From Notospermus geniculatus (lineage: Eukaryota > Nemertea > Pilidiophora > Heteronemertea > Lineidae): a stretch of 64,000 nt of DNA. This document shows positions 44,691 through 54,658 of this stretch, piece by piece. Location: assembly GCA_002633025.1 (NCBI GenBank), contig NMRB01002052.1, positions 24,921-88,920 of the forward strand. Direction: 5' to 3'. Within the stretch, counting starts at the first letter, position 1, and every line of letters starts with the position of its first letter. A program made the position numbers and the translations under genes. A model generated the notes under the pieces. That model did no database searches, had not been told where the DNA came from, and saw only the letters and a program-made list of their open reading frames with translations.

Positions 44691-44769
44691 ATTTAATAAC
44701 GTTGCCATAACCCAGCCGTTGGAATTTTATTTGCGGACTTGGGGAATAGTGTAATATTCACGAAACAAA

Positions 44770-45102
44770 ATGGCAAGAAAAATGATTCCTGAATTGAGTT
44801 TGGACGATGTGAACAGGTGGTTTTCGGGAGTACCAACAACAGTTAAATTCATCACGCCAAGATATAACCCCAAAACCCTCCAAGACCTATGTTATGAAGC
44901 GATTGAAACGAAGTTAAAACGAGCTGACGTTCAACATTTGCCTAAAAGGATGGCGCAAAACATTGATGAAAGATTGAGGCACTACCATCCGGTGCCAGCA
45001 ATGTGTTACATGTGCCGGACTTTCGGACGAAACCCTGAATGCGGCGAATGCAAAGACATGAGAGAGCACAACAAAATCATCTCTAGGATGGCAAAAATCT
45101 AA
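44770..45102 (+). CDS. small protein with elongin BC-box/cullin-box-like motif and CxxC pairs
   Basis: 110 residues. Residues 36-45 TLQDLCYEAI fit the BC-box pattern (S/T-L-x3-C-x3-aliphatic) used by SOCS and VHL-type proteins to bind elongin C. Residues 57-65 LPKRMAQNI fit a Cul2-box pattern (aliphatic-P-x2-aliphatic-x3-aliphatic). CYMC (79-82) and CGEC (91-94) could bind zinc. Together this would let it recruit a cullin-RING ubiquitin ligase. Motif matches of this length are suggestive, not proof. It is the first rightward gene. No homologue recognised. Confidence 0.5.
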   Translation: MARKMIPELSLDDVNRWFSGVPTTVKFITPRYNPKTLQDLCYEAIETKLKRADVQHLPKRMAQNIDERLRHYHPVPAMCYMCRTFGRNPECGECKDMREHNKIISRMAKI

Positions 45103-45723
45103 GGGGTGATTACATCATATTTGCCAATACAACATCAAGTGGGTCGGTTATACCCGTTTGGAATCGCCCACGACGAAATGCCTTTCCCAATACGGCATTG
45201 CTTTTGTACCTTATATTTTGCTGGGTAGCCATTCTGCTTCACTTCATTCGTCAGCCACCATGGGGATCCTTCCCTTTCTTGTGTTACATGTACATGATGG
45301 CGAACACTAAAAATGTCGTCATGTGATAAAATTTTGGAATGTATTCCAACTCTAAGCTTTGTTGTTGCATTGACGAGGTACGGCTCTGTTCATTGAACAA
45401 CTGTTCCGTGTTTTATTTTCAGGCACAGCGATTTACCCAAGACGACACTCGTATGACATGTATGAATCAAGTTATCATAGACTATTTCTAGTGGAATTGT
45501 CACAGCGGTCGTCCAAAAACAACAATGGACACGATGGATCGAATCTGAAGAATACTGCATGGAGGCTGTAAATCGGTCGTTTGTGGAGCGTGCAAGATCA
45601 GGCACCCGTACTCTGCGTTTACGCACAACCACGATGATGAATTAAAACGGCTGTTCCAAGTGGTGATTTGTTGGCCAGGACACCGACTCTGCATCGTCGT
45701 TGGGCCTAAACAGATAACAGTGA

Positions 45724-46410
45724 ATGTGGGAGAACTGTGAACAAGTCTTCTATGTGTATTTACGAGTGTTTCTGTCCGAGTCAATGAACCTCCTGTTCAC
45801 GAACACAAAGGTGAGGCAAATTATTTTCCACCTAGATCCTGTCTCTCCACACACGTTGAATATTTTTCGCTACTCGCAACAGTTTGCCACTCGCATCATA
45901 TCCGGATACGTGAAACGACGTTTTCTCGATATTACATACAAAGTGTCCAAGCGAATACACATTGTCCTCCACATCCGTAGGAACATTCATCACTGGGCCA
46001 AAACGGAAATCCTAGAACAGCTTTATCAGGGTATCTTACGTGAAGTTTTCGATTTTGTCGAACCCCCAACACTTCGGCAGTCGTTTAAATTTAGAAGCCG
46101 CCAGGTGAACATCCAAGGCACATTCGACACAAACCATCTGACCAATTTTTTTAGAACTTGCCCACTGGAAAGCATCATTGACTGTTTGATTCAATTTTTT
46201 CCTGACGAAACCGCCCGACCCCACATTAAAGAGCACCACGACGTAGAAACGCCCTTCGTATCCCGGGGTTTGATGTTTAATAAAACCACACCAGTATTTC
46301 GTTGTTTTCAGAAAAATTGTGTTTTTGTGGGCGGTGCAAACGTAGACACGCTGCAGGAAAAGTTTCGTGAATTTTATTCGTTTCTTGAATTCGTTTACGA
46401 CACTGTTTAG
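45724..46410 (+). CDS. hypothetical protein, C-terminus resembling a TBP repeat
   Basis: ATG 45724 or 45784 (MNLLFTNTKVRQI); the second gives 208 residues. The last 110 residues have PFVSRGLMFNKTTPVFRCFQ, then CVFVGGANVDTLQEKFREFY. This order (F-x-GLxxx-P-x-FxxGxxxxTGAxxxxxxxxAxxxxY, as known of the family) is that of a TATA-binding-protein repeat, the second more than the first. The N-terminal part would then be a divergent first repeat but I see no clear match. TBP-like proteins occur in giant viruses. Polyadenylation signal AATAAA at 46467. Uncertain. Confidence 0.5.
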   Translation: MWENCEQVFYVYLRVFLSESMNLLFTNTKVRQIIFHLDPVSPHTLNIFRYSQQFATRIISGYVKRRFLDITYKVSKRIHIVLHIRRNIHHWAKTEILEQLYQGILREVFDFVEPPTLRQSFKFRSRQVNIQGTFDTNHLTNFFRTCPLESIIDCLIQFFPDETARPHIKEHHDVETPFVSRGLMFNKTTPVFRCFQKNCVFVGGANVDTLQEKFREFYSFLEFVYDTV

Positions 46411-46466
46411 GCCACGGGCTTCGTCCTACAGCACAAGCCTCAATCGCTGAGTACATTCGTTCGCTA

Positions 46467-46472
46467 AATAAA
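46467..46472 (+). promoter_or_regulatory. polyadenylation signal
   Basis: AATAAA 54 bases after the stop of the TBP-like gene and 34 bases before the next ATG. Confidence 0.55.
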
Positions 46473-46506
46473 ACATTGTTGCCACTTTATTCAAAAGAAT
46501 ATAATC

Positions 46507-46953
46507 ATGGCCAGTGGTAAAATTCTAATGCAAATTGTAAGAAAGCTTTCGTCTTGCTATCCGAAGAAATTAGAATGCATGGACGTCATTGGTTGCTTGC
46601 GCAAAAGCCCCTCCCTCACAAATTTTGATGCTAAAAACAAGGCGTGTTGGCAAAGTTTTGTTATTGTTTTGGCCGAATATTTGAAAACTGACGTCATTCA
46701 ATTGCAACATCACGCTTTTAAAGACGAGATCGTCGAGGGTGAACTATTCGCTCAATATCTGGTGTCCATTGTGGTTCGCGAAGACGATCGCATTGACATC
46801 AGCTGCCAAGCGCAAACAATCGACGACAATCCAAGCGACGCTGATGTTCATTCCAACGATTCGGACAGAGACGACGACGAGGAAAGCCACCACCTCACGT
46901 CGGAAAGCGAGACAAGCAGTGATTCGGATAGTTGTAGTAGCTGTGACGACTGA
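46507..46953 (+). CDS. acidic-tail hypothetical protein, first part of a longer frame
   Basis: 148 residues from ATG 46507. The N-terminal 95 residues (MASGKILMQIVRKLSSCY...) look globular, the C-terminus is Asp/Ser-rich and ends SCSSCDD at a TGA. The same frame is open right after that TGA to 47805. The family is not recognised. Confidence 0.6.
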   Translation: MASGKILMQIVRKLSSCYPKKLECMDVIGCLRKSPSLTNFDAKNKACWQSFVIVLAEYLKTDVIQLQHHAFKDEIVEGELFAQYLVSIVVREDDRIDISCQAQTIDDNPSDADVHSNDSDRDDDEESHHLTSESETSSDSDSCSSCDD

Positions 46954-47805
46954 ACCGTTGGCGAACGCAAACGCATTGATGAAAGCTTTCAAAGAGTGGA
47001 ACATTGCGCCGAAAAGGCTCTCATTTCAGGTAGGTCTGTCAAACAAAAAGGTACATTGTCGTCTTCCAATATTTCTGAGCGAGATCACGCCTGTAATTTG
47101 TCAAACGAAAAAAACCACCAAACAAAATCAAACAATAAGATAAACCAGACATCCTCTTCGCCTAGCAAGACAAAAGCTTCGTCACAAAAACGGCACATAT
47201 CGCCGTCAAACTCTTGTGAACTCCCAGCAAAAGTTCGACGACGCTATAAGAGAATTAAAGAAAAAAGTGAAGAGCCCTTTCCCCAACCTGTCGGTAACAG
47301 GGAAGAACAACAGCTGTTGGAGGATTTTGTCGGAAACACCGACACTAACAGCGACGTACGATGCACGCCTGCACAAACAGCGTTCGAGAATAAGTATCTA
47401 TTGCCACTGCAAACGAAACACCCACAAATTTTAAACGACTTTCGTTCCGCCTGCGCTTTCCAAAACAACTACCAGGAAAGTTTCAATAAAATTGATTCCT
47501 GGATTAATACATGTAATGGTAAAATCCTGGCATTCGAGACTCGATCCCAGGTCCAAATTCAAAATACAGAACGACAGATCAACTCGATGAAATCTTTCCT
47601 CGAATTCGTTAAGAAAAATGCCGATGCCTTGAAAACGCTTGAAGAACACTTTACCTCTAAACAAAACGGCAGATGTAAAAAATGCGCCGTGCATTGCTTG
47701 CCTGTTTTATGCGAGGAGGGCATTAAACGGGCACCCGGTCGACCACCATCGGGTGCCGCGCCAAAAAAAGACAAGAAAACCAAGCAAAAAAAAACACCCG
47801 TTTAG
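46954..47805 (+). CDS. basic AT-hook-like C-terminal part, continuous frame after a TGA
   Basis: Frame without an own ATG near its start; it continues in phase the frame of 46507 after one TGA (46951-46953). It has an Lys/Ser-rich section, a helical section (around 47390-47640) and CKKCAVHCLPVLC followed by KRAPGRPPSG, which contains the GRP core of AT-hooks. A good splice acceptor (TCTCATTTCAG at 47033) lies inside its start, so it may be a second exon. Function possibly DNA-binding. Confidence 0.45.
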   Translation, partial: TVGERKRIDESFQRVEHCAEKALISGRSVKQKGTLSSSNISERDHACNLSNEKNHQTKSNNKINQTSSSPSKTKASSQKRHISPSNSCELPAKVRRRYKRIKEKSEEPFPQPVGNREEQQLLEDFVGNTDTNSDVRCTPAQTAFENKYLLPLQTKHPQILNDFRSACAFQNNYQESFNKIDSWINTCNGKILAFETRSQVQIQNTERQINSMKSFLEFVKKNADALKTLEEHFTSKQNGRCKKCAVHCLPVLCEEGIKRAPGRPPSGAAPKKDKKTKQKKTPV

Positions 47806-48592
47806 GCTTGATTTTCGATCCACTCAATCATTTGATCAATTTAACAAAGCGTTCAAAACACAACTACCTCCGTCGCACCGAGGTTTTAACCGAAAAAGAA
47901 ATTGGAATGTCAAAGGCCCTTTCGATGCGAAACTGTTGGGATGCTCGGACGCTAAAAGACTTGATTCGCCGAATCCGCATGTTGTCGTTGTAAAATTACA
48001 TATCATCAACTTTGGATTTGATCATTTTTTTCCCAAGTTCAGGAATGGGACAGCCCAGCTAGCATTGGAATGTTAAAAAAACGTTTATTAAACGTATATT
48101 TTTCGCCGAACGTCAGATGTTCGTCATAGACGTTTGATCAACGTCAATAAAACGTTGTGTAATTACCTCTGAATATATTAAATACACATATATATAGCAG
48201 TGTAAATTGTCTTCAGTTTTCCCACTGTGACCTTTTTTCATGATTACTGGCTAATGCGCCATATAACTAATGGATAATAGTGGAAACGTTTTGTGAATGT
48301 TCGAATAACGTTTTTTTAACGTTGGGCCAAAGACACTCCCTTTTGCAAAAAAATTCTGGTGTGCGTTTGGTCAGGTACCACGATTCATGATACTTGATAG
48401 GATGAGTGTACAGGTCCCGTATGTTGGCAAAAGTTCATTGGATCACGAAAGAGACAAATTTTGTAAGACGTTTTCTGGACGTTTGGTAAACGTCGATCAG
48501 ACGTCTGTATTAAAACGGTAAACCAACATATATTAGATGTCATTTGCCTAAACTACGAATGACGACTTAGGCCTAGCAAATGGACAATAAAC
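47806..48592. repeat. AACGTTTTTTTAACGTT-type repeat region
   Basis: Many AACGT motifs with variants: AAAAAAACGTTTATTAAACGT (48075), AAAACGTT, AACGTTTTTTTAACGTTGGG (48307), ACGTCTGTATTAAAACGG. Resembles internal repeats of a MITE family. Runs to the gap. No gene. Confidence 0.5.
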
Positions 48593-49329
48593 NNNNNNNN
48601 NNNNNNNNNNNNNNNNNNNNNNNNNNNNNNNNNNNNNNNNNNNNNNNNNNNNNNNNNNNNNNNNNNNNNNNNNNNNNNNNNNNNNNNNNNNNNNNNNNNN
48701 NNNNNNNNNNNNNNNNNNNNNNNNNNNNNNNNNNNNNNNNNNNNNNNNNNNNNNNNNNNNNNNNNNNNNNNNNNNNNNNNNNNNNNNNNNNNNNNNNNNN
48801 NNNNNNNNNNNNNNNNNNNNNNNNNNNNNNNNNNNNNNNNNNNNNNNNNNNNNNNNNNNNNNNNNNNNNNNNNNNNNNNNNNNNNNNNNNNNNNNNNNNN
48901 NNNNNNNNNNNNNNNNNNNNNNNNNNNNNNNNNNNNNNNNNNNNNNNNNNNNNNNNNNNNNNNNNNNNNNNNNNNNNNNNNNNNNNNNNNNNNNNNNNNN
49001 NNNNNNNNNNNNNNNNNNNNNNNNNNNNNNNNNNNNNNNNNNNNNNNNNNNNNNNNNNNNNNNNNNNNNNNNNNNNNNNNNNNNNNNNNNNNNNNNNNNN
49101 NNNNNNNNNNNNNNNNNNNNNNNNNNNNNNNNNNNNNNNNNNNNNNNNNNNNNNNNNNNNNNNNNNNNNNNNNNNNNNNNNNNNNNNNNNNNNNNNNNNN
49201 NNNNNNNNNNNNNNNNNNNNNNNNNNNNNNNNNNNNNNNNNNNNNNNNNNNNNNNNNNNNNNNNNNNNNNNNNNNNNNNNNNNNNNNNNNNNNNNNNNNN
49301 NNNNNNNNNNNNNNNNNNNNNNNNNNNNN
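48593..49329. other. assembly gap, 737 N
   Basis: The real length is unknown. Missing Polinton genes or its right terminus could lie in it. Confidence 0.99.
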
Positions 49330-49759
49330 TACCTTCTCTCACTTGTCAAAAGTATCATTGTAATAGGAATTTTCAGGATCTCTCTTCTGTTAGGCTGGCT
49401 CCTCTCTGCGACAATGAATTTTTAGAGCGGAGGGGGAGTCATATTTGGGAGCTATGCATGGAGGAAGTGTTTTTTTTGAATAGGGCACAGATTACACGTA
49501 CTGATATCATTTGCCGTCTGCGTTTGGGCAAGATTTACTCAATAAAACTTTGTCATTGCTTTTATGCGCTTTCAATTCTTATCTTTTTTGCACAGCATGA
49601 CAGCATGAAGGAGATCGAGGGAAAACACATAAAATGTTGATTTCCTTCACATCTATTTCTTACGCCCTGTAGGCCTACATACAGAAAGAAACCCAAAATG
49701 TCCTTGTGATGAAGCAAAACAATGGTTTTGACAGACCCAAAAAACCTTGAACATCCACG
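49330..49759. other. gene-free stretch
   Basis: Nothing recognised. Confidence 0.4.
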
Positions 49760-50143
49760 ATGGAGTCAGAGCAAGGAGAAATTGTGCTAAAGGATGATGG
49801 CGCCCCTTACACGATTCTGTACCCTGAATTTCCGAACACTGTTTGCTTCAAAGAATATTTATTAACCACAGAGTGCGGAAAACTTATTTTAGAATCCGTT
49901 GCCAAGGTCGTCTTTCTACAAATATGTGAGAACTTGGCACAACAGGACGATGGCCTTGAAAACGTTGTGTTATCCGATTGCATCGAGGAAGCCGTGACAC
50001 AACTACCGGCGAACGTTGTTTCGATGCATTTAAAGAAAGAGTTTGAGTCACGCGACTTCGACACAACAGCATATTCTGTCGACCGGATACGGCCCCTTGT
50101 TCAGTTCTTGTTTGATTACCAATCAAGAAGATGCCTGACCTAA
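49760..50143 (+). CDS. hypothetical protein, 127 residues
   Basis: Starts MESEQGEIVLKDDGAPYTIL and has balanced composition (about 20% acidic, regular hydrophobics), more like protein than chance. Contains FLQICENLAQQDDGLENV and ends FDYQSRRCLT. No family recognised. It could be another Polinton gene beyond the gap or a host exon. Confidence 0.45.
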   Translation: MESEQGEIVLKDDGAPYTILYPEFPNTVCFKEYLLTTECGKLILESVAKVVFLQICENLAQQDDGLENVVLSDCIEEAVTQLPANVVSMHLKKEFESRDFDTTAYSVDRIRPLVQFLFDYQSRRCLT

Positions 50144-50513
50144 GCTGTCATCAAGATACTTTAAGGTAACTGTCACGGCATCTAATGAGCATGCTGACTA
50201 TCCGTCTGCACAAGCGCTTTCCCCTCCCCCACTGCTTGGTCCATTATCGACCTCCCCAACTGCCTGGCAACTGTTCCCTCCACTTGCTGGGAGACACCTG
50301 CATGAGAGATGCGGGAGCGGATGCGCGGCCACCTGTCTGTTCTTTCAACTGCAGCATGTAATATGTATGTTGACACTATAGAATTGAGACTAGCGGTACT
50401 GTACGTCAAATGGAGTATGGGCAGTTCAAAGGATTATGCTTTCATCGCCATAGAGATTCGGTCCCAACCGTGGAGATGCCCCGACGCAGAGGCGCAAAGA
50501 TTCCCAAAAGGGA

Positions 50514-50607
50514 GTTCTTTCAACTCCAGGTTTTCGGTAGCGCGCCATGGCGACTCCATCGCTGCGTTTGGTATGGCGCGCTACCGAAAACCTGGAGTTG
50601 AAAGAAC
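50514..50607. repeat. hairpin 1 of a twin pair
   Basis: 35-bp perfect arms (GTTCTTTCAACTCCAGGTTT.. and complement) around about 24 bases. The 30 bases before it are similar to those before hairpin 2. Confidence 0.85.
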
Positions 50608-50717
50608 ATGTCAGTCCAGGAAATGCTGATGAAGGAGTCCGGATGCTGGTGGGAGCTGATGCAACAGACAAGACCGAGGACACCCCCAGACACAGAGGCA
50701 AAGACTCCCCAAAAGGA

Positions 50718-50809
50718 GTTCTTTCAACTCCAACTTTTAGGTAGCGCCACAGCGACTCCACTGCAGCGTTTTGTGTGGCGCGCTACCTAAAAGTTGGAGT
50801 TGAAAGAAC
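50718..50809. repeat. hairpin 2 of a twin pair
   Basis: Same plan as hairpin 1. Where stem 1 has CCAGG/TTTTCGG, stem 2 has CCAAC/TTTTAGG, each matched on its own opposite arm. Period between hairpins 204 bp. It ends 19 bases before the left 4.4-kb arm. Confidence 0.85.
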
Positions 50810-53169
50810 ACTTTTATCTACTACTCCCCAGATGTGTAAAACTGAACACCCACTTTCGTAAAATTTTCGATAGGTGACGAACATCGTAAAACAGTCATCG
50901 ACCATTTCTATAAAGTGCTTTTTCGTAAAACCTGCGCTGTATTTCATAAAATCGGCCAATCTCGGCCATCTGTTTACAAACATGGCATCTTCCGCTACAA
51001 GCAGCCCTAAGGGTCTTCGGGTTGATTTGACATCCCTGTTGAAACTTTCTGTGGCAGCAGCGCTTGAGCACTACTGCAATCAAGACCATTGTACACCACC
51101 ACTCCCAATCAAGACCATTTACATGTCGCTGGAGGATGGGATTGTGCTGGTGAAATGAAACTAACCTTGATGACGGCACTTCTAAACAAGAGGCCCATGG
51201 GCTTTGCGCTTGCTGACTATGACCTGCCCATTCAAGAGGATGAAACAGGGGAACGAGCGACAATAGATGGAAGGGGTTATTATCAGTTGGTGACTCAAGA
51301 GATATATATCTTATCAGATCCATTGGGTGGGGAGGGGTTAATATCACTCTGTGAATCGAGATAGATGTCGTCTGACCGAATTGGGTGGAAAGGGGTAGTC
51401 ATTCCGTGAATCGAGACAAATATCTGTCAGACCCATTGGGTGGGAAGGGGTTATTGATATCACTTGGCCAAACAATTTGACTTGGGCTGTGGTTTTATCT
51501 GGATTGGACTGCTGGTGACACATCACTGGACAGACTTCAACCCGTGCAATACCTCAAATCTTCTTGAGAAGACTAAACACCATACGTTTCAAGGAATGTT
51601 TCAATGTGTCAAGTTCCGTATCGAGAAGAAATGGGGTGGATAGGGGAGGTTTCCTGTCCATTTTGGCCGCAATCAGACACATATTATGAAATATAACGGC
51701 GGGGAGGTAGCCATCTGCACAAAAACGTATGGCGAACGAAACTGGGAAAGATGGAATGAATAACTTTTCTGTTCAGCCAAAAATATTTTATTGAAGTGCA
51801 TGTAAGAACGTTTGTGCAACTTGCCATATTAAAACCCCAGGCCCTTCGTATTATTATCAACAGTTGAAAAAATATCTGTCAAAAATGCAGCAGGCGTTAA
51901 TTACAAAAATACGCTCCTGAGTTTCAGAAAGTATATGCAACAAGAATCAATCATTCCGCATACAATTAAACTGCTATCCACCAGGTACAGGCATTGTCAG
52001 ATGTTTTTCTTTCATATGCAGTCAAAATCGGTGCGGTAGTATTTGAAATATTCAAAATATCAGGTGTAGATAAACATCAGTCAGTGCCTGCACAATCAAA
52101 ATTACGGAGATACATGTATTTACCCATTCTTTTTTATCCACAATATATAAAACTGTCTGTTGAAAATCCAACAGACACCAATTACAAATGTAACAGAAAA
52201 AGTAAATGTCAAAAAGTCAAAGGTAAATGGGATCAGAGTTGAAGAAAAAGTTCTGGTAAGTTGAACACTACTTTTTGCATGTTTGTGCTGAACAAAAATA
52301 TGATCAGCATTAACATTGATTGTTAAGAGTGTTACCGGGGCTGGTACCGTATTCTCAAAGCCACCTTAAAGTTTATACGAACGCACAAATATTTTGTTAG
52401 GTGGATGGTAAAGAATATATCTCCTGTAAATGAACAATAGATGCTCTGCATAAAGTTACAAGGGCATTGTGAATACATTCCCTGTTTCTTAAACTCTCGA
52501 ATAATGGATCACATTGTTAACTGTACCCATTTACACAATGTATATTGATCAAAAATATATTAAAATTGTCTGTTAAAAATCCAACAGAATTACAAATGTA
52601 AATGTAAAAGTAAATGAGATAGTGAATCACAGTGTTGAACAGGTAAGACGAACTTGTCATCTTGCCATTGGCTTAACTAAAAATACAATTTGTAAAATCC
52701 CAAATTGTACATCTATCGACGCCAATACACATTATCAATTCTATACCATCCATCAGAAATGGGGATCATCCATCAGAAATGGGGATCAGGATAAGCCAGG
52801 CACTCCACCACCGGCTGTATTCATTTAAGTAATTCCTGACCGCATTCATGACCCCAGACAATCTGCCGGCAAGTCGAGAAAGGCGTTGGACGGAGACTAC
52901 CACATGTCCGTTTGCATCCGGATCTAAAGTGTTCATCAACTGGGGTGTTAAGTGCACGTTACGATTGTATCAACTCAGGGTTTCTGCGAACATAGTCATC
53001 GGTTAACTCCATGAGAAGCGGATGGACCTGTCTAATAGTATCCGCCATTCCGAGATCGCCGACCAAAACCTGCTGCACAATTTGAATGAGAATTTCTACT
53101 GGTAAATCCAACAGGGAAGAGTTAGTTTCGCTGGTGTCCGCATTCAGTTTATTGTCTTCATGGTGGTCC

Positions 53170-53820
53170 AGGGGTGGGCCCTGTTCTGGGTTCTGGTTAG
53201 AGTCAGACGGAGGGTCCTGGTTGGAGTCAGACTGGGGGTTCTGGTCGGAATCAGACTGAAGGTTCTGGTCAGAGTCAGACTGGGAGTTCTGGTCGGAGTC
53301 AGACTGGGAGTTCTGGTCGAGTCAGACTGGGGATTCTGGTCGGAATCAGAGTGAAGGTTCTGGTCAGAGACGGACTCAGTATTCTGGTCGGAGTCAGACT
53401 GAGAGTGGTCAGAGTCGGACTCGGTATTCTGGTCGGAGTCAGACAGAGAGTGGTCAGAGTCGGACTCGGTATTCTGGTCAGAATCAGTGTGAGAGTTCTG
53501 GTCAGAGTCAGACTCGGGATTCTGGTCAGAATCAGTGTGAGAGTTCTGGTCAGAGTCGGACTCGGTATTCTGGTCAGAATCAGTGTGAGAGTTCTGGTCA
53601 GAGTCGGACTCGGTATTCTGGTCAGAATCATTGTGAGAGTTCTGGTCGGAATCAGTGTGAGAGTTCTGGTCAGAATCGGACTCAGGGTTCTGGTCAGAAA
53701 CAGAGAGAGGGTTCTGGTCAGAATCAGAGTGACGGTTGTGGTCAAAGTCGGACTCGGGTTTCTTGTCACAGTCGGACTGAGGGTTCTGGTCGGTGTCAGG
53801 GTGAGGGTGCACGAAATTGC
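53170..53820 (-). repeat. 24-bp coding tandem repeat, left arm
   Basis: About 26 units of 24 bp encoding variants of DSDQNSHT/DSDQNTES on the minus strand. Mirrors 59830-60470. Confidence 0.88.
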
Positions 53821-54277
53821 TCAGTGATCCACGCCGACGACTTAAGTAGTGCTCACCATGACCTTCAGGCAAGTGACCCAAAACAAATGCGGGTAAATTG
53901 TCGTCAAATGTACCTGAGGGAGAAATTACCACACTGTGGTCAGGACCATGGGCTGACACTATCACAATATTTGTATTATACAGTTCAGCCGTGCGTTGTA
54001 CCGTTATGTGATCGCCATATGTGCGGGAATCCGACATTTCATCGAGATATCTGTCGACATTTCCAACGAAACTCCGCAAGTGTGTGTGATGTAAATATGG
54101 ATCGCGCACGAGAGATAACTATTCGTCTTCGGAGCTCAAGGTGAGAAATGCTTTGTCCTAAAGTCTGTAGTTGATGTGCAAGCGCTTCAAACTGACAAGC
54201 ACCAGTCCCCTGTGGGTCCAAAACAACATTAAACCCTTGTTCCTGAAACTCTGTGTATCTATCTCTTACGGATTTAA

Positions 54278-54658
54278 AGCAAATGGCTCGCGGGGTTTGT
54301 TGACAGTTGTTTGTTGACATGTCCTCAAATCAAGCGCCGTTTTGAGAAAAAGGCGAAAGAAGGATTTTAGTTTATTGGGAAATGCATTAGACAGCCACAT
54401 TTCGGAGGCGTATTCTGCAAAATCTGCCGCTTCGAAATCAATGTGAATAGTACAAAATGTACATTTTGACCGACTGAATTTGAAACTGTCATTAACCCAT
54501 TTTAACAAGTTTTTAATGGAACCTCGTCCCCAGTGTTTACGTGCGCATATGTGCAGAGGCTTTGCATATGGCTGGAGCACGGCTTTGCCTGGAGGTGAGA
54601 TTCACTCTCTATGGGAGGTACCACCAAAAATGTAAACAAACCGCGCGAGCCATTTGCT
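54278..54658. mobile_element. TTAA-flanked MITE (piggyBac-like)
   Basis: Ends AGCAAATGGCTCGCGGGGTT and its approximate complement (AACCGCGCGAGCCATTTGCT) with TTAA at 54274-54277 and 54659-54662. The other arm has one TTAA at this place (ATAGTTAAATCCG near 59350), i.e. the empty site. 381 bp, no gene. Confidence 0.93.

Larger units (their letters stand above)
43248..44769. promoter_or_regulatory. divergent central control region of the Polinton
   Basis: A 1.5-kb AT-rich gap separates leftward and rightward gene sets. It has many AATTAAT/TTAATT motifs and imperfect repeats about 130 bp apart: GGCTATTTTTGCTGTCCGAT near 43752 and GGCTGTTTTTGTTGTCCAAT near 43882, both followed by CGAAAAnnCAAAG. 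It may hold promoters and possibly a replication origin; that is inference. Confidence 0.5.
33311..47805. mobile_element. Polinton/Maverick-type (adintovirus-like) element, partial
   Basis: Integrase with chromodomain, family-B polymerase of the protein-primed type and a capsid-associated protein of the F54H12.2 type together define Polinton-like elements. This one also has deoxynucleoside kinase, dUTPase, a PC4-like protein and others. Genes run leftward from 43247 and rightward from 44770. No terminal inverted repeats could be identified; the left side ends at an N and the right side has no recognisable terminus before a 737-N gap. Major capsid, packaging ATPase and protease were not found. 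Integrase and polymerase each have one frameshift, so this copy is probably defective unless those are sequence errors. Confidence 0.88.

Noticed and set aside
48548-49425. Frames of 261-281 codons made of X
   Set aside because: They only span the N gap.
50426-50761. Frames across the twin hairpins
   Set aside because: Both strands give frames because the stems are palindromic; repeated peptides are a by-product.
33311-51215. AACAAGAGGCCCAYGGGC copies at 33060 and 51186 as Polinton terminal repeats
   Set aside because: The motif is a common interspersed head also present at 62431, and no long inverted match extends from it around the Polinton.
53160-53827. Long repeat-made frames on the plus strand (LGVLVRVRL-type) over the left-arm tandem repeat
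   Set aside because: They are shadows of the 24-bp DSDQN repeat read on the other strand, and match its period exactly.
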